A stretch of DNA of 64,000 bases. It comes from an uncultured Sphingobacteriales bacterium (GTDB lineage: Bacteria; Bacteroidota; Bacteroidia; Chitinophagales; Chitinophagaceae). The stretch is taken from assembly GCA_937871285.1 (NCBI GenBank), contig CALMQS010000047.1:1-64000 (forward strand), read 5' to 3'. The notes beneath the pieces are model-generated. The model made no database searches, was not told the origin of the DNA, and saw nothing but the letters and a program-made list of their open reading frames with translations. Position 1 is the stretch's first letter; each line of letters opens with the position of its first letter. This document shows positions 42,442 through 52,530 of this stretch, piece after piece. The position numbers were made by a program, and so were the translations under genes.

Positions 42442-42672
42442 ATGAAAATATTATCATTAAAACTGGACGATGAAATTTTTGATGAAACAGAAGATATTAC
42501 TTCAAAGTTAAAAATAGCCAGGAATCGTTACATCAATGAAGCGGTTAACATCTATAATCTTTTCAACAAAAGGCGTCTTTTAAAGAAGCAGCTTTTAGAA
42601 GAATCAAAACTCACAGGTAAAGATGCTATGGAGGTTTTGCATGAATTTGAAAAGTTAATGGATGAAAATTAA
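42442..42672 (+). CDS. ribbon-helix-helix antitoxin of a MazF-type module
   Basis: A 76-residue acidic protein. The first 45 residues fit a ribbon-helix-helix DNA-binding fold: strand ILSLKLDDEIF, then helices EDITSKLKIARNRYINEAVN. The C-terminal half (LLKKQLLEESKLTGKDAMEVLHEFEKLMDEN) is a charged helix that would wrap the toxin. Its stop overlaps the toxin start by 11 bp, typical of type II pairs. A perfect palindrome ends 20 bp upstream, probably its own operator. Confidence 0.82.
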   Translation: MKILSLKLDDEIFDETEDITSKLKIARNRYINEAVNIYNLFNKRRLLKKQLLEESKLTGKDAMEVLHEFEKLMDEN

Positions 42673-42997
42673 GCAATACGACATTTGGCTTGCAGACTTA
42701 AATCCTGCCAGAGGAACAGAACCTGGTAAAACACGACCTGTTGTTATTATTCAAACAGACCTTCTCAATGATGCGCATTTTTCTACAATCATCTGTCCAA
42801 TTACGACCAATGTAAAGCCAGACATTCAATTGCTGCGCGTACATTTAAAGAAAGATCAACTCATTAGTATAGGTGATGTTTTAGTTGATCAAATAAGGGC
42901 AATTGACAACAGACGCCTGATCAGGCAGATAGGGAAGCTTAACAAAGCACAAATTCAAACCCTAAAGCAAAATATCAGGATTGTTTTAGACTTATAA
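42662..42997 (+). CDS. MazF/PemK-family mRNA interferase toxin
   Basis: A 111-residue toxin that, in this family, cuts single-stranded mRNA at short sites and stops translation. Seen: YDIWLADLNPARGTEPGKTRPVVII (the SH3-like barrel start with conserved G, R and P), CPITTN with the catalytic-region threonines, DQLISIGDVLVDQIRAIDNRRLI and a closing helix KAQIQTLKQNIRIVL. The length is normal and no residue appears lost. It overlaps the antitoxin gene and converges on pbpC with a 3-bp gap. Confidence 0.93.
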   Translation: MKIKQYDIWLADLNPARGTEPGKTRPVVIIQTDLLNDAHFSTIICPITTNVKPDIQLLRVHLKKDQLISIGDVLVDQIRAIDNRRLIRQIGKLNKAQIQTLKQNIRIVLDL

Positions 42998-43000
42998 AGC

Positions 43001-45418
43001 TTAGTCCTCCTTTTCTAAAATCACGAATTGCCGGGTAATACGTTCTCCGGTTTCATCTACGATAGTTACAAAATGAGTTCCGGGATTCGGATCCAATGCC
43101 ATTTGATGCGTATGAACGGTAGTGCCGATATAAGTATCATCTAAATGCCAGAAAATTTTTGCCTCCGGTTTTTGATGTGCAGCGGTAAAAACGGTTCTTC
43201 CCTTTTGTCCGCTAATTTCGCGGGGAACGTAAATTTTTGCATCGGGTTCGGGATAAATAAGCGCCATAGGCTTATGTGAATCCCAGGCTGCACAGCCCGG
43301 CTTATAAGGCGGAACAGGCTGGTAATCGAAATGCTTGCGTTTATAATACCATTCCATTGCCGGCGGAAGCACCAGCCAGCTTTTATGCACCATAGCGGAA
43401 GGTGACACACAATTTTCGGTTACCCGGTATTGCTGGTCTGCATCTAAGTGAATAACGGTATGATAAGGGCAGAGCGGACCATTAATAGCATTGGGTGAAG
43501 CTTTTAATGTGTCAATATCGGTGCAATCGGTATTGGCCCTGAACCCTGTTTGCCTGCACACTGTTATATTGGTGTATTGCAGTGCGGGCTCAGCAAACCA
43601 GGGCGACGCCGGCAATGCACGAACGATATCAAACAGGATAGGAGCGGCAGCCTGTACTCCGATCAGCCCCGGCCGGCCTTCGCCGCTGCCATTACCGGCC
43701 CACACCGCAATTACAAAACGGGGTGTTACACCAATGGCCCATGCATCCCTGAACCCGAAGCTGGTACCGGTTTTCCATGCCACCCGCTGTGCTGAGCCGA
43801 ATTGCTTCCACAGCCCTTCTTCTCCCGGGCGCATCACCTCCTCCATTGCCTGGAACATATACCAGATAGAAACGGGGTCAACAAAATTGAAGGTTGCTGT
43901 TCGAGCTGCCAGGGTAGTTGAAGGGCTATTTTGCCGGCTGGCAGCATCAAGGTAATAAGGTGCATGAAAATCTTTTGCCAATACTTTCCCGTTATTTTTT
44001 TTGGCATGTTTGAGCGCTCTTGCCATTCCCGCATACAATCCGGCCATACCCCAGGGCGTAACTTCACAGCCGCCCAGGATAAGCGACAGTCCATAGTGAT
44101 CAGCTGGCTGGTTTAAAGTAGTGATGCCTGTTTTTTTCAGCAGATCATAAAAGCGCGGGTACTTATAATCACGCAGCATGCGTACGGCAGGCACGTTTAA
44201 TGATCTCAACAAAGCACGGGAGGCCGGAACCGCGCCGTCATAATCGTAGTCGAAATTTTGGGGCGTATAACCTCCGATCTGCGTAGGAATATCGGGTACC
44301 AAAGTATGAGGCAGTAACAAGCCGTCTGTTAACATGCCGGCATACAGTATGGGTTTTAAGGCGCTCCCTGGGCTTCTGCGCGAAGTAATGATATCAACGC
44401 TGCTTTGCAGTGTTATGTTTTCGGGGTGATAAGCGTTGCCTACGTATGCCAGGGTTTTTCCGGTTTCCACCTCTAACACCAATGCACAAGCGTTGTTGAT
44501 TCCATTGCCTTTTAAGAAACGGTGATGCTGCTCTACGATCTGTGTAACCGTGTTTTGCAGGTTGCGGTTAATAGTGGTTTGAACACGTGTATAAGTGCCG
44601 GGAGCCGCTTCCTGTTTAAACCGCTGCAATAAGTGCGGCGCCAGTTGGGGTAAAGGCTTTGGCGCCTGGGGCAGGGGTTCCAGCTTGGCGAGTGCACAGG
44701 TAGTGCTGTCTATCTTTTTTTCTGCCTGCAATTTATCTAAAAGGCGGTTTCGTTTTTTTAACAGCGATTCCCTGTTTTTCCCCGGATGCACGAGTGCCGG
44801 AGCATTGGGTAATACCGCCAGCGCCGCCGTTTCGCCCCAACTGAGCTTATCCGGCGCCCTGCCATAATACCGCCATGCGGCCGCATCAAGTCCTACTACG
44901 TTGCTGCCAAAAGGCGCATGAGATGCATACAAAGCCAGTATACTTTCTTTGGAACGGGCCATTTCCAGCCGCACCGCTAATATGCTTTCGATGAGCTTCT
45001 GAAAAACATTCCTGTTTTTATTGCGCGATAAACGGATCACCTGCATGGTAATGGTACTGCCACCGCTTACTGTTTGCGAAGATTGTATATTTTGCTGTAA
45101 GGCCCGGAATATAGCTAAGGGATCAATACCCGGGTGATGGCGGAAGCGCTTATCTTCAAAGCTGATGATGCACTGCCTGAATTTCTCCGGTATGTTTTCA
45201 TTATACGGGAAACGCCATTGCCCGTCAGAGGCAATAGTAGCGCCTAATAGTTCTCCCTCGGCATCTTCAATAATATAAGAGGTGGGCGACTGGAACAAGG
45301 GATCGGGCAAACAAAACCCAAACCATACCAATCCTGCAATCATACCAACCCAAAATATTTGGGTTCTTCTTTTTAGTTTGCGGAACCGCTGATATATGGA
45401 AGAAAAAGACAGGCTCAT
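43001..45418 (-). CDS. pbpC: penicillin-binding protein 1C
   Basis: An 805-residue bifunctional peptidoglycan synthase anchored by one N-terminal helix (about residues 19-38). The transglycosylase (GT51) has FEDKRFRHHPGID with the catalytic Glu and GGSTITMQVIRLSR. The transpeptidase has SPGSALKPILYAG (SxxK serine) and AWKTGTSFGFRDAWAIG (KTG). The last ~100 residues form the BiPBP_C domain (RYTVFTA-like EISGQKGRTVFTAA, HFVTIVDETGERITRQFVIL), which marks the PBP1C class. It lies directly downstream of the alpha-2-macroglobulin gene, the same pairing as yfhM-pbpC in E. coli. Confidence 0.95.
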   Translation of the reverse strand: MSLSFSSIYQRFRKLKRRTQIFWVGMIAGLVWFGFCLPDPLFQSPTSYIIEDAEGELLGATIASDGQWRFPYNENIPEKFRQCIISFEDKRFRHHPGIDPLAIFRALQQNIQSSQTVSGGSTITMQVIRLSRNKNRNVFQKLIESILAVRLEMARSKESILALYASHAPFGSNVVGLDAAAWRYYGRAPDKLSWGETAALAVLPNAPALVHPGKNRESLLKKRNRLLDKLQAEKKIDSTTCALAKLEPLPQAPKPLPQLAPHLLQRFKQEAAPGTYTRVQTTINRNLQNTVTQIVEQHHRFLKGNGINNACALVLEVETGKTLAYVGNAYHPENITLQSSVDIITSRRSPGSALKPILYAGMLTDGLLLPHTLVPDIPTQIGGYTPQNFDYDYDGAVPASRALLRSLNVPAVRMLRDYKYPRFYDLLKKTGITTLNQPADHYGLSLILGGCEVTPWGMAGLYAGMARALKHAKKNNGKVLAKDFHAPYYLDAASRQNSPSTTLAARTATFNFVDPVSIWYMFQAMEEVMRPGEEGLWKQFGSAQRVAWKTGTSFGFRDAWAIGVTPRFVIAVWAGNGSGEGRPGLIGVQAAAPILFDIVRALPASPWFAEPALQYTNITVCRQTGFRANTDCTDIDTLKASPNAINGPLCPYHTVIHLDADQQYRVTENCVSPSAMVHKSWLVLPPAMEWYYKRKHFDYQPVPPYKPGCAAWDSHKPMALIYPEPDAKIYVPREISGQKGRTVFTAAHQKPEAKIFWHLDDTYIGTTVHTHQMALDPNPGTHFVTIVDETGERITRQFVILEKED

Positions 45419-45442
45419 TTAAAAATATATCATCCGGGCTTT

Positions 45443-45488
45443 AATTGTATTAACAATAAATCACAAACCGCAAACTATAAATCACAAA
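45443..45488 (-). repeat. short heptamer array (aataaat/cacaaac type)
   Basis: Heptamers aataaat, cacaaac, cgcaaac, tataaat and cacaaat fill the 70-bp gap between the alpha-2-macroglobulin and pbpC genes. They resemble those at about 1890 and 52490. Confidence 0.6.
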
Positions 45489-48400
45489 TCATCTCACTTC
45501 TACCCATTTCCCTTTTATGCCTGCGCTAATGGTATTATCGTACATGGCTTCGCAATATACACCCGGTAAAAAATATTTTCCTGCATAAGCCGCGTTCAGC
45601 ATTACATAATAGGTGAGGGTTTCTCCTTCCTTTATATCAAAATGGGTATATACCCTGTCATCCCGAATATCCTGATAGCTGAAAGGAGAAGATTTAAAGC
45701 TGCCTTCATTATCTAACATGCGGGTATTCAGTATTTCCCATCCGCCGGGGAATACCTGCGAAAGGGTCATGTTGTTATACTTACCGCGGATGCCCGGATT
45801 ACGGATGCTTACCTTTGCTACGAAATCTGTTCCCTGTGCTATGCTTTCAATATTCAGCGGATTACCGCTTAAGCTGGCATAGCTAACGTTCAGGGATAAT
45901 ACATCGGCGTTATTATTTACCTGCAGGTCTTCCCCGGTAACCGATTGCCCCTGTGTGATAAGCCGTGCATATAAAACATTTGTTCCCTTATTGGTAAGGG
46001 TTATTTTTTTATTGGCGTCTGTAACGCTTACCGGTATTTGTGTAATATAGGATTGTGTATTAATGTTCACATTTTTACCATTTACGCTGGCTGCAGCAAT
46101 TATTTTTTCTCCCCCCGTGTTTGTTCCGCAATAAGCGGCAATAGCTACCAGGCTATACGCCGTGGTTTGCGTGCTGTACCAGTTTTCAGTTGCTAACCGG
46201 GCGGAAACGGATCGCAGTACTTCCTCCGCTTCTTTTCGTTTATTCATTAGTGTGAGCGTTTCCAGCACCATTGCCTGGTCGCGCAAACCTGAACCATAGG
46301 TAATGCCGGGCAATTTGCGTTCTTCGAAGGCGGTGGGTAAGCCTGTAATAAGATCAGATGCTACTTTTTGCTGTCCTGCCAGTTCATAGGCCGCAGCCAG
46401 CCTCCATTTGGCCTCCGGTGAAAGATATTTGAATTCCTTTAACCGGTTCATAGCGCCTAATTCGGGCGATTTGGCCAAAGCTAAAAGATACAGGCGATAA
46501 GATTGTGTAAGGTCGCCACCATAAAAATTGGTGGTAGATGGCGCCCAAGCGTTAGCTTTACCGCGCTGATAGCTAAGCCACTGCTGCATCAGATCTGTTG
46601 GCACAATATATCCTTTCTCCCGGGCTTTCAGTAAAAAATGACCGGCATAGCTGGTTCCCCATTCATCGCTTTCGGTTAATCCCGGCCAATAGCTGAACCC
46701 GCCATCCGCGAGCTGAAAGTTTTTATAGCGCTCAATACCTGCGCGAACATTCCTTTCCGTTTCCGCTTTTTTACGGTCGCTCAAATCCGTTAGCTGGCTA
46801 AGCACCAATTGCGGAAATACTGCGGAAGTAATTTGCTCAATGCATCCATGCGGGTATTGTATAAGATAGGCTAACCTTTTTTCAAGATTAATGGGCGGTA
46901 TGCCTGAAATTTCAAGCGTGGCTTTTCCGTTTACCGGAATGCCAACAGGTATTACCGTTTCATTCCATTGCTGGTCCGCCTGGAGCACCGATCCCACTAC
47001 GGTGGTTATTGCTGGGTTAGGATTGCGTACATCCAGCTCCACTTCGTATTCCGCTTTTTCAGCACCGCCGGATGCGGTAAGCTTTACTTTGCCGATACCT
47101 GTATTTTCTTTCACCCTTACGCTAAAATACACCATCTTTTCCCCGGGTGATGTAAAAGACACCTTCCGGGAAGCATTGCCCACAGTTTCAAGATAAGCGT
47201 TGTTTTGGAGCGTTACGGTTACATCGCGTATATTATTTTCCATGACAAAAACAGTAACCGGTAGTTTAATGGTTTCCATTGGTCCAAGCACACGGGGCAG
47301 GGTTCCCAGAAGCATCAATGGTTTTTTTACCGCTATGGTTTTTTCTGCGAAACCATAGGCATCTTCTCCTGCGGCAACCACCATTGTCCTTACCGAGCCT
47401 ATATAGGGCGGCAGTTGAAAGTTATGCGTTTGCTTTTGACCTTTTTTTAAATGGAAGGGGCCCATATATTTTACTACCGGCTTAAACCGGTTGGCTCTTT
47501 TTTCTTTGGCGCCGCCACTGGCTGCTTCATCACCCCCAATGGTTAAGATCCGCTCAAGCCCCGCACCCCAGGCGCCAATAACATTATCAAACAGGTCCCA
47601 GCTTTTTACGCCCAGGGCTTCCCTTGCATAAAAGGCATCGTGCGGACTGGGTGTTTTAAAACGCGTAAGGTCAAGCAATCCTTCATCTACTATCGCCACG
47701 CAATAGGTCATGGCTTTACCTGATGTTTCGGAAACGGTAACGGTAGTTTGTTGTTCGGGGCGTATCACATCGGGCATACTGATCACCGGTTTGATCACGG
47801 TGTTCCTGTCTTCAATTAAAATAGGAATAACACCATACATGCGGATAGGTAAATCATTTACCGTTTGTGCATGGGGTTGCAGCAAGCTTACATTGGCATA
47901 TATGTTAGGCGCCATGCCGGCTTCGGCTTTAAAGGTATACAGGGTTTGACCCTCCTGCGTTTCGATCCAGTCTGTTTTTATAACACGGCTGCCCGATTCA
48001 ATGCTGATCAAAGCCCTTCCGCCTTTGCTGCCTGGTATTTGAAGCGTGATATCCTCACCCACATTATATTTTTCCTTATCAGAAGTAAAAGACAACATTG
48101 CCGCAGCGGAAGGATCGCCGGTATTACCACGGGCCTGCCACCAGGGATCATCAAAGTATACCACCTGCCCGGTAGTATGCCCGCTGCTGCGGTCTCTTAC
48201 TAAAACCAGGTAGCGGCCCCAATCGCCACCGGGAGCCGAAAAAACCCATTTGCCTGCACCATTGGTTAAACGAACGGTATCTTTCTTCAATAATTTATTA
48301 TAGGTGTCCTGTGTAAAATTGCTGAAGCCATCGCCGGTATTATCCCACCACCAGCGCCAGTTTACGCGGTACAGTTCTACCTCCATTTGTTGTGTGCCGG

Positions 48401-51071
48401 ATAATGCATTGCCATTGGCATCTACATTTACAACAGGCAGTTCGTAGCTTTTGTCGGTTAACAGAAATCCCCAGGGTTTCTGTCCTTCGGGCATATTAAT
48501 TCCTGCATAGCTTTTATAAGGACTGTAGGGGATAACCATATTGTCTACACTGAAAGCGCCGCCCGGCTCAAAAACTTTTACGAGCAGGCTGGCGGTGAGC
48601 ATGCCCGGGGCATTTTTTATGGCGCCAAATGTTGTTTGCACAGGCGCCGCACCTTCTTCATTCAACCTGCCATCGAATATGGTTTTGGTTTCGGTAGCAT
48701 ATCCTGCTGTGGGGTCATCAAAATGATAGTTGGGATATTTTTTGAAAACCGTTTTCCGGGCATATAATGAGACATCAATTTTTGCCGAAAGATTTTTTGC
48801 AGGGGTGCCAAATAGCCATTGCGATTTTAGCGTGCCTCGTGAAACGCCGTCTTTGCCTAATACGGGGTCTTTACCAAAATCCAGGTCAATCTTCAGGCGG
48901 TTAGGCATCACCGTTTCTACCTTCAGCCTTTTTTCGAACACAGCCCCACCCACTTTAATCCTGGCCAGCCAGTTGCCCGTAGGAGAGGAGGCATCCGTAG
49001 AAGTGGTGAAAAGATAAAAGCCATGTTCGCCCTTGGTTTCAACCATGCGTTTGTATAATTGTCCCTGCGGTGTAATTAAACTCAATTCTACCGGGTGATC
49101 CTCAGGTAGTTTGCCGGCTTTATCTTCAATAATAAAATTAATGTACATGGTATCGCCCGGCCGCCATACGCCGCGTTCCCCAAAAATAAAACCTTTGAGG
49201 CCGTTCTTTACTTCCACGCCCGATACATCAAAACGGCTCAGCAGCAAGGAGCTGCCATCGTCTAACTTCAGGTAGCCTTTTTCGCTGCCTTTTCTGGCTA
49301 CTAACAAGTAAGGCTTTTTTTTCAAGTCAAAATTGGCCAGCCCGTTTTTATCACTTTTGGTTTTAAAAAGCACCTGTTGCTGGTAATCGAGCAGTTCCAG
49401 CTCCACATTATCCACTGGCGTTGCAGACAGGATGTCGGTTACGGCAACAAGCATGCTGTTGTCATTGCCCCGTTTGGCTGTTAGCCCTATATTGGATGCT
49501 ATGATATTACGGCTGGCCCATCTTTCTTTATTATAATAAGAGGGGCTGCAGGGGTTATCGCGCTGGTTCCAGTTATACCCGTAGGGATAATACGCGTTGT
49601 ATACTTTCCAGAAGCCGTCATCGCTGTCTAATCCGCCGTCATCATCGCTGCTGTACCAGTTATAATATTCGTTCTCATCGTCGTCAATTTTTTTATCAGC
49701 GGCGCGGCAGGTATACAGCGAATATTCTGGCCGGAACCCGATTGTTATATGGTATATCGCACCGGGTTCTGTTTTCAGGTATTTGTCTATATCTAATGAA
49801 AACTTTTGTTTACGGTGCAGGTCAAGTGTTTTGTCGTTATCTAACCGTAGGGTTTGCTGTACAACGGGCGTGGCTACACGACGAAGATCATATGCCCCGT
49901 CATAGTTGTTAGACTGAAAAAACCGGGGAATATTATTTTCATATATTTTAATAATGCTGATGTCCACTGCGCTGAGGTTAATGGTTTCAAAAGGCAGCAC
50001 CAGCTTGCCGGAGTTGGGCAATATAACCCCGCGGCCGCGAATGGTAACGGAAGGCAGGCGGTTTTCAAAAAACAGGTTGGCGGTAAATGCTTTATTTAAT
50101 TTGTTGTTCCAGATACTTTGTACGCCCTCGTTTACGGTAATCGTATAGTTACCGTCAAAATCATCGGGCACGTACAGCTTTACCTCGCTGCCATCTATGC
50201 TATAGCTTAGGTCTGTTTTATTGCTTACAGTGATCAGCCCGCTGAGTTGCTGACCGGTGGCAACAGCACCTGAAAACTGAACAAGCACATAGTTTTCTGT
50301 TTCCTGTACCGCCCGGATGTTAAGTACTTTAAAGTCGCCTATGGCCGGAACTTCTACTTCTTTGCTGCCTTTTTCCTTCAGTCCTAACGGAGCACCATCC
50401 CACTGTAGTTTTAATGCGGATGCGCCGGTTCCGCGTTTAATATCTCCTATAGTAAAGCGGTGGGTGCGGGTGCTTTCGTTGTGCTCCCATTTTATAGCAG
50501 GTGATTTACCCTCGTAAGCGGCAGCCAGTAATTTTTCAACTATAGCAGATGATTCTATATCGGCGGTCTCTATTGTGCCATTCAGCATCATCATTTCTTT
50601 TGAATTACCCACTGCTTTCAGCCCGTTTTCTTTTACATAGAAGCCCGGCGCTACTGCCTGCACATTAAAGGTAAAGGTGGCAAAGGCGTCCGGAACATTA
50701 GTGGCCTTGTTCAGCTTAAAATGCACCGTATATAGTTGTCCAGGCTTAAGATGTTCATCAGGTTTGAATTCTATGGTCCTGGCATCTACCCAATATGCTT
50801 TGCCTTTTACCGAAGGCGTAAAAGAAAACAGGGGCGCTTTAAGCGCTTCATTCAGCGCATGGGTTGAAGGTGCTTCTGCGGCTAAGCGTACCCGTATAAC
50901 GGCCGCTTTTGAAATAACGCCCGAAGTATAACCGTCTACATACCGGCTGAAAGCAGGATCAACGCCTGTGATCTTTTCTTTTTGGTTACAGGCGAAGAAC
51001 AGTACGGAAACCAATAAGAACGGAATATACCATTGTTTGCAAAAAAGGGCGATGCGCTTGATGTTCGTCAT
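45489..51071 (-). CDS. alpha-2-macroglobulin family lipoprotein
   Basis: A 1860-residue periplasmic protease trap. The start at 51071 gives signal YIPFLLVSVLFFAC with lipidation at Cys28. Many MG-type beta-sandwich domains follow (for example KAKPAVIRV-like KAAVIRVRLAAEAP, FGERGVWRPGDTMYINF, LPPYIGSVRTMVVAAGEDAYG). The thioester motif is in PHGCIEQITS, Cys1410 to Gln1413 (C at 46842-46844). An alpha/alpha thioester domain follows (RYKNFQLADGGFSYWPG, SAVFPQ). The family inactivates foreign proteases that breach the outer membrane; PBP1C next door can repair the wall. The acidic run DDDENEYYNWYSSDDDGG near residue 460 is unusual. Confidence 0.94.
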   Translation of the reverse strand: MTNIKRIALFCKQWYIPFLLVSVLFFACNQKEKITGVDPAFSRYVDGYTSGVISKAAVIRVRLAAEAPSTHALNEALKAPLFSFTPSVKGKAYWVDARTIEFKPDEHLKPGQLYTVHFKLNKATNVPDAFATFTFNVQAVAPGFYVKENGLKAVGNSKEMMMLNGTIETADIESSAIVEKLLAAAYEGKSPAIKWEHNESTRTHRFTIGDIKRGTGASALKLQWDGAPLGLKEKGSKEVEVPAIGDFKVLNIRAVQETENYVLVQFSGAVATGQQLSGLITVSNKTDLSYSIDGSEVKLYVPDDFDGNYTITVNEGVQSIWNNKLNKAFTANLFFENRLPSVTIRGRGVILPNSGKLVLPFETINLSAVDISIIKIYENNIPRFFQSNNYDGAYDLRRVATPVVQQTLRLDNDKTLDLHRKQKFSLDIDKYLKTEPGAIYHITIGFRPEYSLYTCRAADKKIDDDENEYYNWYSSDDDGGLDSDDGFWKVYNAYYPYGYNWNQRDNPCSPSYYNKERWASRNIIASNIGLTAKRGNDNSMLVAVTDILSATPVDNVELELLDYQQQVLFKTKSDKNGLANFDLKKKPYLLVARKGSEKGYLKLDDGSSLLLSRFDVSGVEVKNGLKGFIFGERGVWRPGDTMYINFIIEDKAGKLPEDHPVELSLITPQGQLYKRMVETKGEHGFYLFTTSTDASSPTGNWLARIKVGGAVFEKRLKVETVMPNRLKIDLDFGKDPVLGKDGVSRGTLKSQWLFGTPAKNLSAKIDVSLYARKTVFKKYPNYHFDDPTAGYATETKTIFDGRLNEEGAAPVQTTFGAIKNAPGMLTASLLVKVFEPGGAFSVDNMVIPYSPYKSYAGINMPEGQKPWGFLLTDKSYELPVVNVDANGNALSGTQQMEVELYRVNWRWWWDNTGDGFSNFTQDTYNKLLKKDTVRLTNGAGKWVFSAPGGDWGRYLVLVRDRSSGHTTGQVVYFDDPWWQARGNTGDPSAAAMLSFTSDKEKYNVGEDITLQIPGSKGGRALISIESGSRVIKTDWIETQEGQTLYTFKAEAGMAPNIYANVSLLQPHAQTVNDLPIRMYGVIPILIEDRNTVIKPVISMPDVIRPEQQTTVTVSETSGKAMTYCVAIVDEGLLDLTRFKTPSPHDAFYAREALGVKSWDLFDNVIGAWGAGLERILTIGGDEAASGGAKEKRANRFKPVVKYMGPFHLKKGQKQTHNFQLPPYIGSVRTMVVAAGEDAYGFAEKTIAVKKPLMLLGTLPRVLGPMETIKLPVTVFVMENNIRDVTVTLQNNAYLETVGNASRKVSFTSPGEKMVYFSVRVKENTGIGKVKLTASGGAEKAEYEVELDVRNPNPAITTVVGSVLQADQQWNETVIPVGIPVNGKATLEISGIPPINLEKRLAYLIQYPHGCIEQITSAVFPQLVLSQLTDLSDRKKAETERNVRAGIERYKNFQLADGGFSYWPGLTESDEWGTSYAGHFLLKAREKGYIVPTDLMQQWLSYQRGKANAWAPSTTNFYGGDLTQSYRLYLLALAKSPELGAMNRLKEFKYLSPEAKWRLAAAYELAGQQKVASDLITGLPTAFEERKLPGITYGSGLRDQAMVLETLTLMNKRKEAEEVLRSVSARLATENWYSTQTTAYSLVAIAAYCGTNTGGEKIIAAASVNGKNVNINTQSYITQIPVSVTDANKKITLTNKGTNVLYARLITQGQSVTGEDLQVNNNADVLSLNVSYASLSGNPLNIESIAQGTDFVAKVSIRNPGIRGKYNNMTLSQVFPGGWEILNTRMLDNEGSFKSSPFSYQDIRDDRVYTHFDIKEGETLTYYVMLNAAYAGKYFLPGVYCEAMYDNTISAGIKGKWVEVR

Positions 51072-51125
51072 ACAGGATGAGTTTAAACTTGCATAAAGCA
51101 AGGTAAAATTTTAATACATATCGCA

Positions 51126-51788
51126 TTAAACCGGTAAGGTCATCACCCAAACCAGGCATATTTCTTTAAAATTAACAAAGGGCAGCACCAGCGATAAGCG
51201 TTGTTCTTTTAAAAACATACCGTTCATATTTCCTTTTCCCGGTATAGAAAGCGTATTTCCGGGAGGTTGTATCCTGATCTGGTCACTGAAATCCACTTCA
51301 CCATTGCCATACCATTTAAAAACGGCTTCTTTGGCGCTCCATAGCAAGGTTAATTTACGCAGAAAAACAGATTCGGTTGCGGGGAGTACGCCGTTTTCAT
51401 TTTCCATAATGCTTAATTCCTCCGTATGCAGGAATTTATGGCGTACACGGGCAACCTTTAGCGTGGGAATTTCAATATCAATACCCACCCGATACGAGCG
51501 GCTTACGATAGCTGCCGCGTAATCGCCGCAGTGTGAAATGGAGAAATGAAAAGCTTCATCGGGTAAAAAAGGTTTTTTGGTGCTGGCTATTTCAATCAGT
51601 TCATGCGGAAATTCGGGAAAAAGAAAGCGCAGGAGATAGCGGCCGGCTAAATGTTGCAGGCGTTTATGCGGATGGCTGATCTCCTGTTGCAGGGGAACCT
51701 GTGCCAAAAAAAAATCTTCAGGCTCGGCGATATGCCAAACCCCTAATTTTGTTGATGCGTTAATATTATGTTGAAAAAATAAGGGCAT
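51126..51788 (-). CDS. 4'-phosphopantetheinyl transferase (Sfp/HetI type)
   Basis: A 220-residue transferase that moves phosphopantetheine from CoA to acyl or peptidyl carrier proteins. It shows the two-lobed family pattern: HFSISHCGDYAAAIVS, YRVGIDIEIP (Mg-binding GxDxE) and LLWSAKEAVFKWYG (WSAKEAxxK). The start at 51788 (MPLFFQHN) matches the family N-terminus; the frame is open to 51836. No polyketide or peptide synthetase is nearby, so it could serve fatty-acid carrier protein (AcpS role) or a distant cluster. It is divergent from dcd. Confidence 0.92.
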   Translation of the reverse strand: MPLFFQHNINASTKLGVWHIAEPEDFFLAQVPLQQEISHPHKRLQHLAGRYLLRFLFPEFPHELIEIASTKKPFLPDEAFHFSISHCGDYAAAIVSRSYRVGIDIEIPTLKVARVRHKFLHTEELSIMENENGVLPATESVFLRKLTLLWSAKEAVFKWYGNGEVDFSDQIRIQPPGNTLSIPGKGNMNGMFLKEQRLSLVLPFVNFKEICLVWVMTLPV

Positions 51789-51856
51789 TACAAAAAACGA
51801 AATCCGAAATTCGCCGCGAAAGGGATTCCGGGACAAATAAACAAATAAATCAGCGA

Positions 51857-52393
51857 ATGATACTATCTGACAAAAGAATACTGGAAGAAATAGAAAAAGG
51901 CACTATTAAACTGGCGCCTTACAACAGGGAGTGTTTGGGCAGCAATTCTTACGATGTGCACCTTGGTAAATGGCTGGCCACCTACCGCGAGCACATATTA
52001 GATGCCAAAAAGCACAACCAGATAGAATATTTTGAAATTCCCGATGAAGGATTTGTGTTATATCCACATATCTTTTACCTGGGTGCAACGCTTGAATATA
52101 CAGAAACGCATGCCCACGTTCCTTTCCTGGAAGGAAAATCTTCTACCGGCCGTTTGGGTATTGACATACATGCTACCGCAGGTAAGGGCGATGTGGGTTT
52201 TTGCGGTAACTGGACGCTGGAAATATCTGTTAAACAACCGGTACGTATTTATAAAGGAATGCCTATCGGTCAATTGATCTATTTTCCGGTGGATGGTGAA
52301 ATTGAAGTAAAATACAACCAGAAAAAAAATGCCAAATACAGCGGGCAGCCCGATAAGCCGATTGAAAGCATGATGTGGAAGAACAGTTTTTAA
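51857..52393 (+). CDS. dcd: dCTP deaminase
   Basis: A 178-residue trimeric dUTPase-fold enzyme that turns dCTP into dUTP for thymidylate synthesis. Seen: ILSDKRILEEIEKGTIKLAPYN, GSNSYDVHLG, FLEGKSSTGRLGIDIHATAG and GFCGNWTLEIS with the catalytic Glu, then QPVRIYKGMPIGQLIYF and KYSGQPDKP. The catalytic block and the length match Dcd rather than Dut. It stands alone, divergent from the phosphopantetheinyl transferase. Confidence 0.95.
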   Translation: MILSDKRILEEIEKGTIKLAPYNRECLGSNSYDVHLGKWLATYREHILDAKKHNQIEYFEIPDEGFVLYPHIFYLGATLEYTETHAHVPFLEGKSSTGRLGIDIHATAGKGDVGFCGNWTLEISVKQPVRIYKGMPIGQLIYFPVDGEIEVKYNQKKNAKYSGQPDKPIESMMWKNSF

Positions 52394-52424
52394 ATTTGAA
52401 AGTGTGGTAATTTGAAAATTGGGA

Positions 52425-52515
52425 GGCAGGGTACAGGTTACAGGTTGCAGGGTACAGGTTGCAGGGTACAAGTTGCAGGCCCCTAACTGCAAACAATAAA
52501 CCACAAACCATAAAT
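52425..52515 (+). repeat. degenerate heptamer array (acaggtt/gcagggt type)
   Basis: A plus-strand array gcagggt, acaggtt, acaggtt, gcagggt, acaggtt, gcagggt, acaagtt in register. A second style follows: aactgca, aacaata, aaccaca, aaccata. It fills the gap between the converging dcd and esterase genes. Confidence 0.75.
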
Positions 52516-52530
52516 CAAATCAGTCCGGTC

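Noticed and set aside
43491..43955. 154-codon plus-strand ORF
   Set aside because: Antisense shadow of pbpC with cysteine- and proline-rich nonsense composition.
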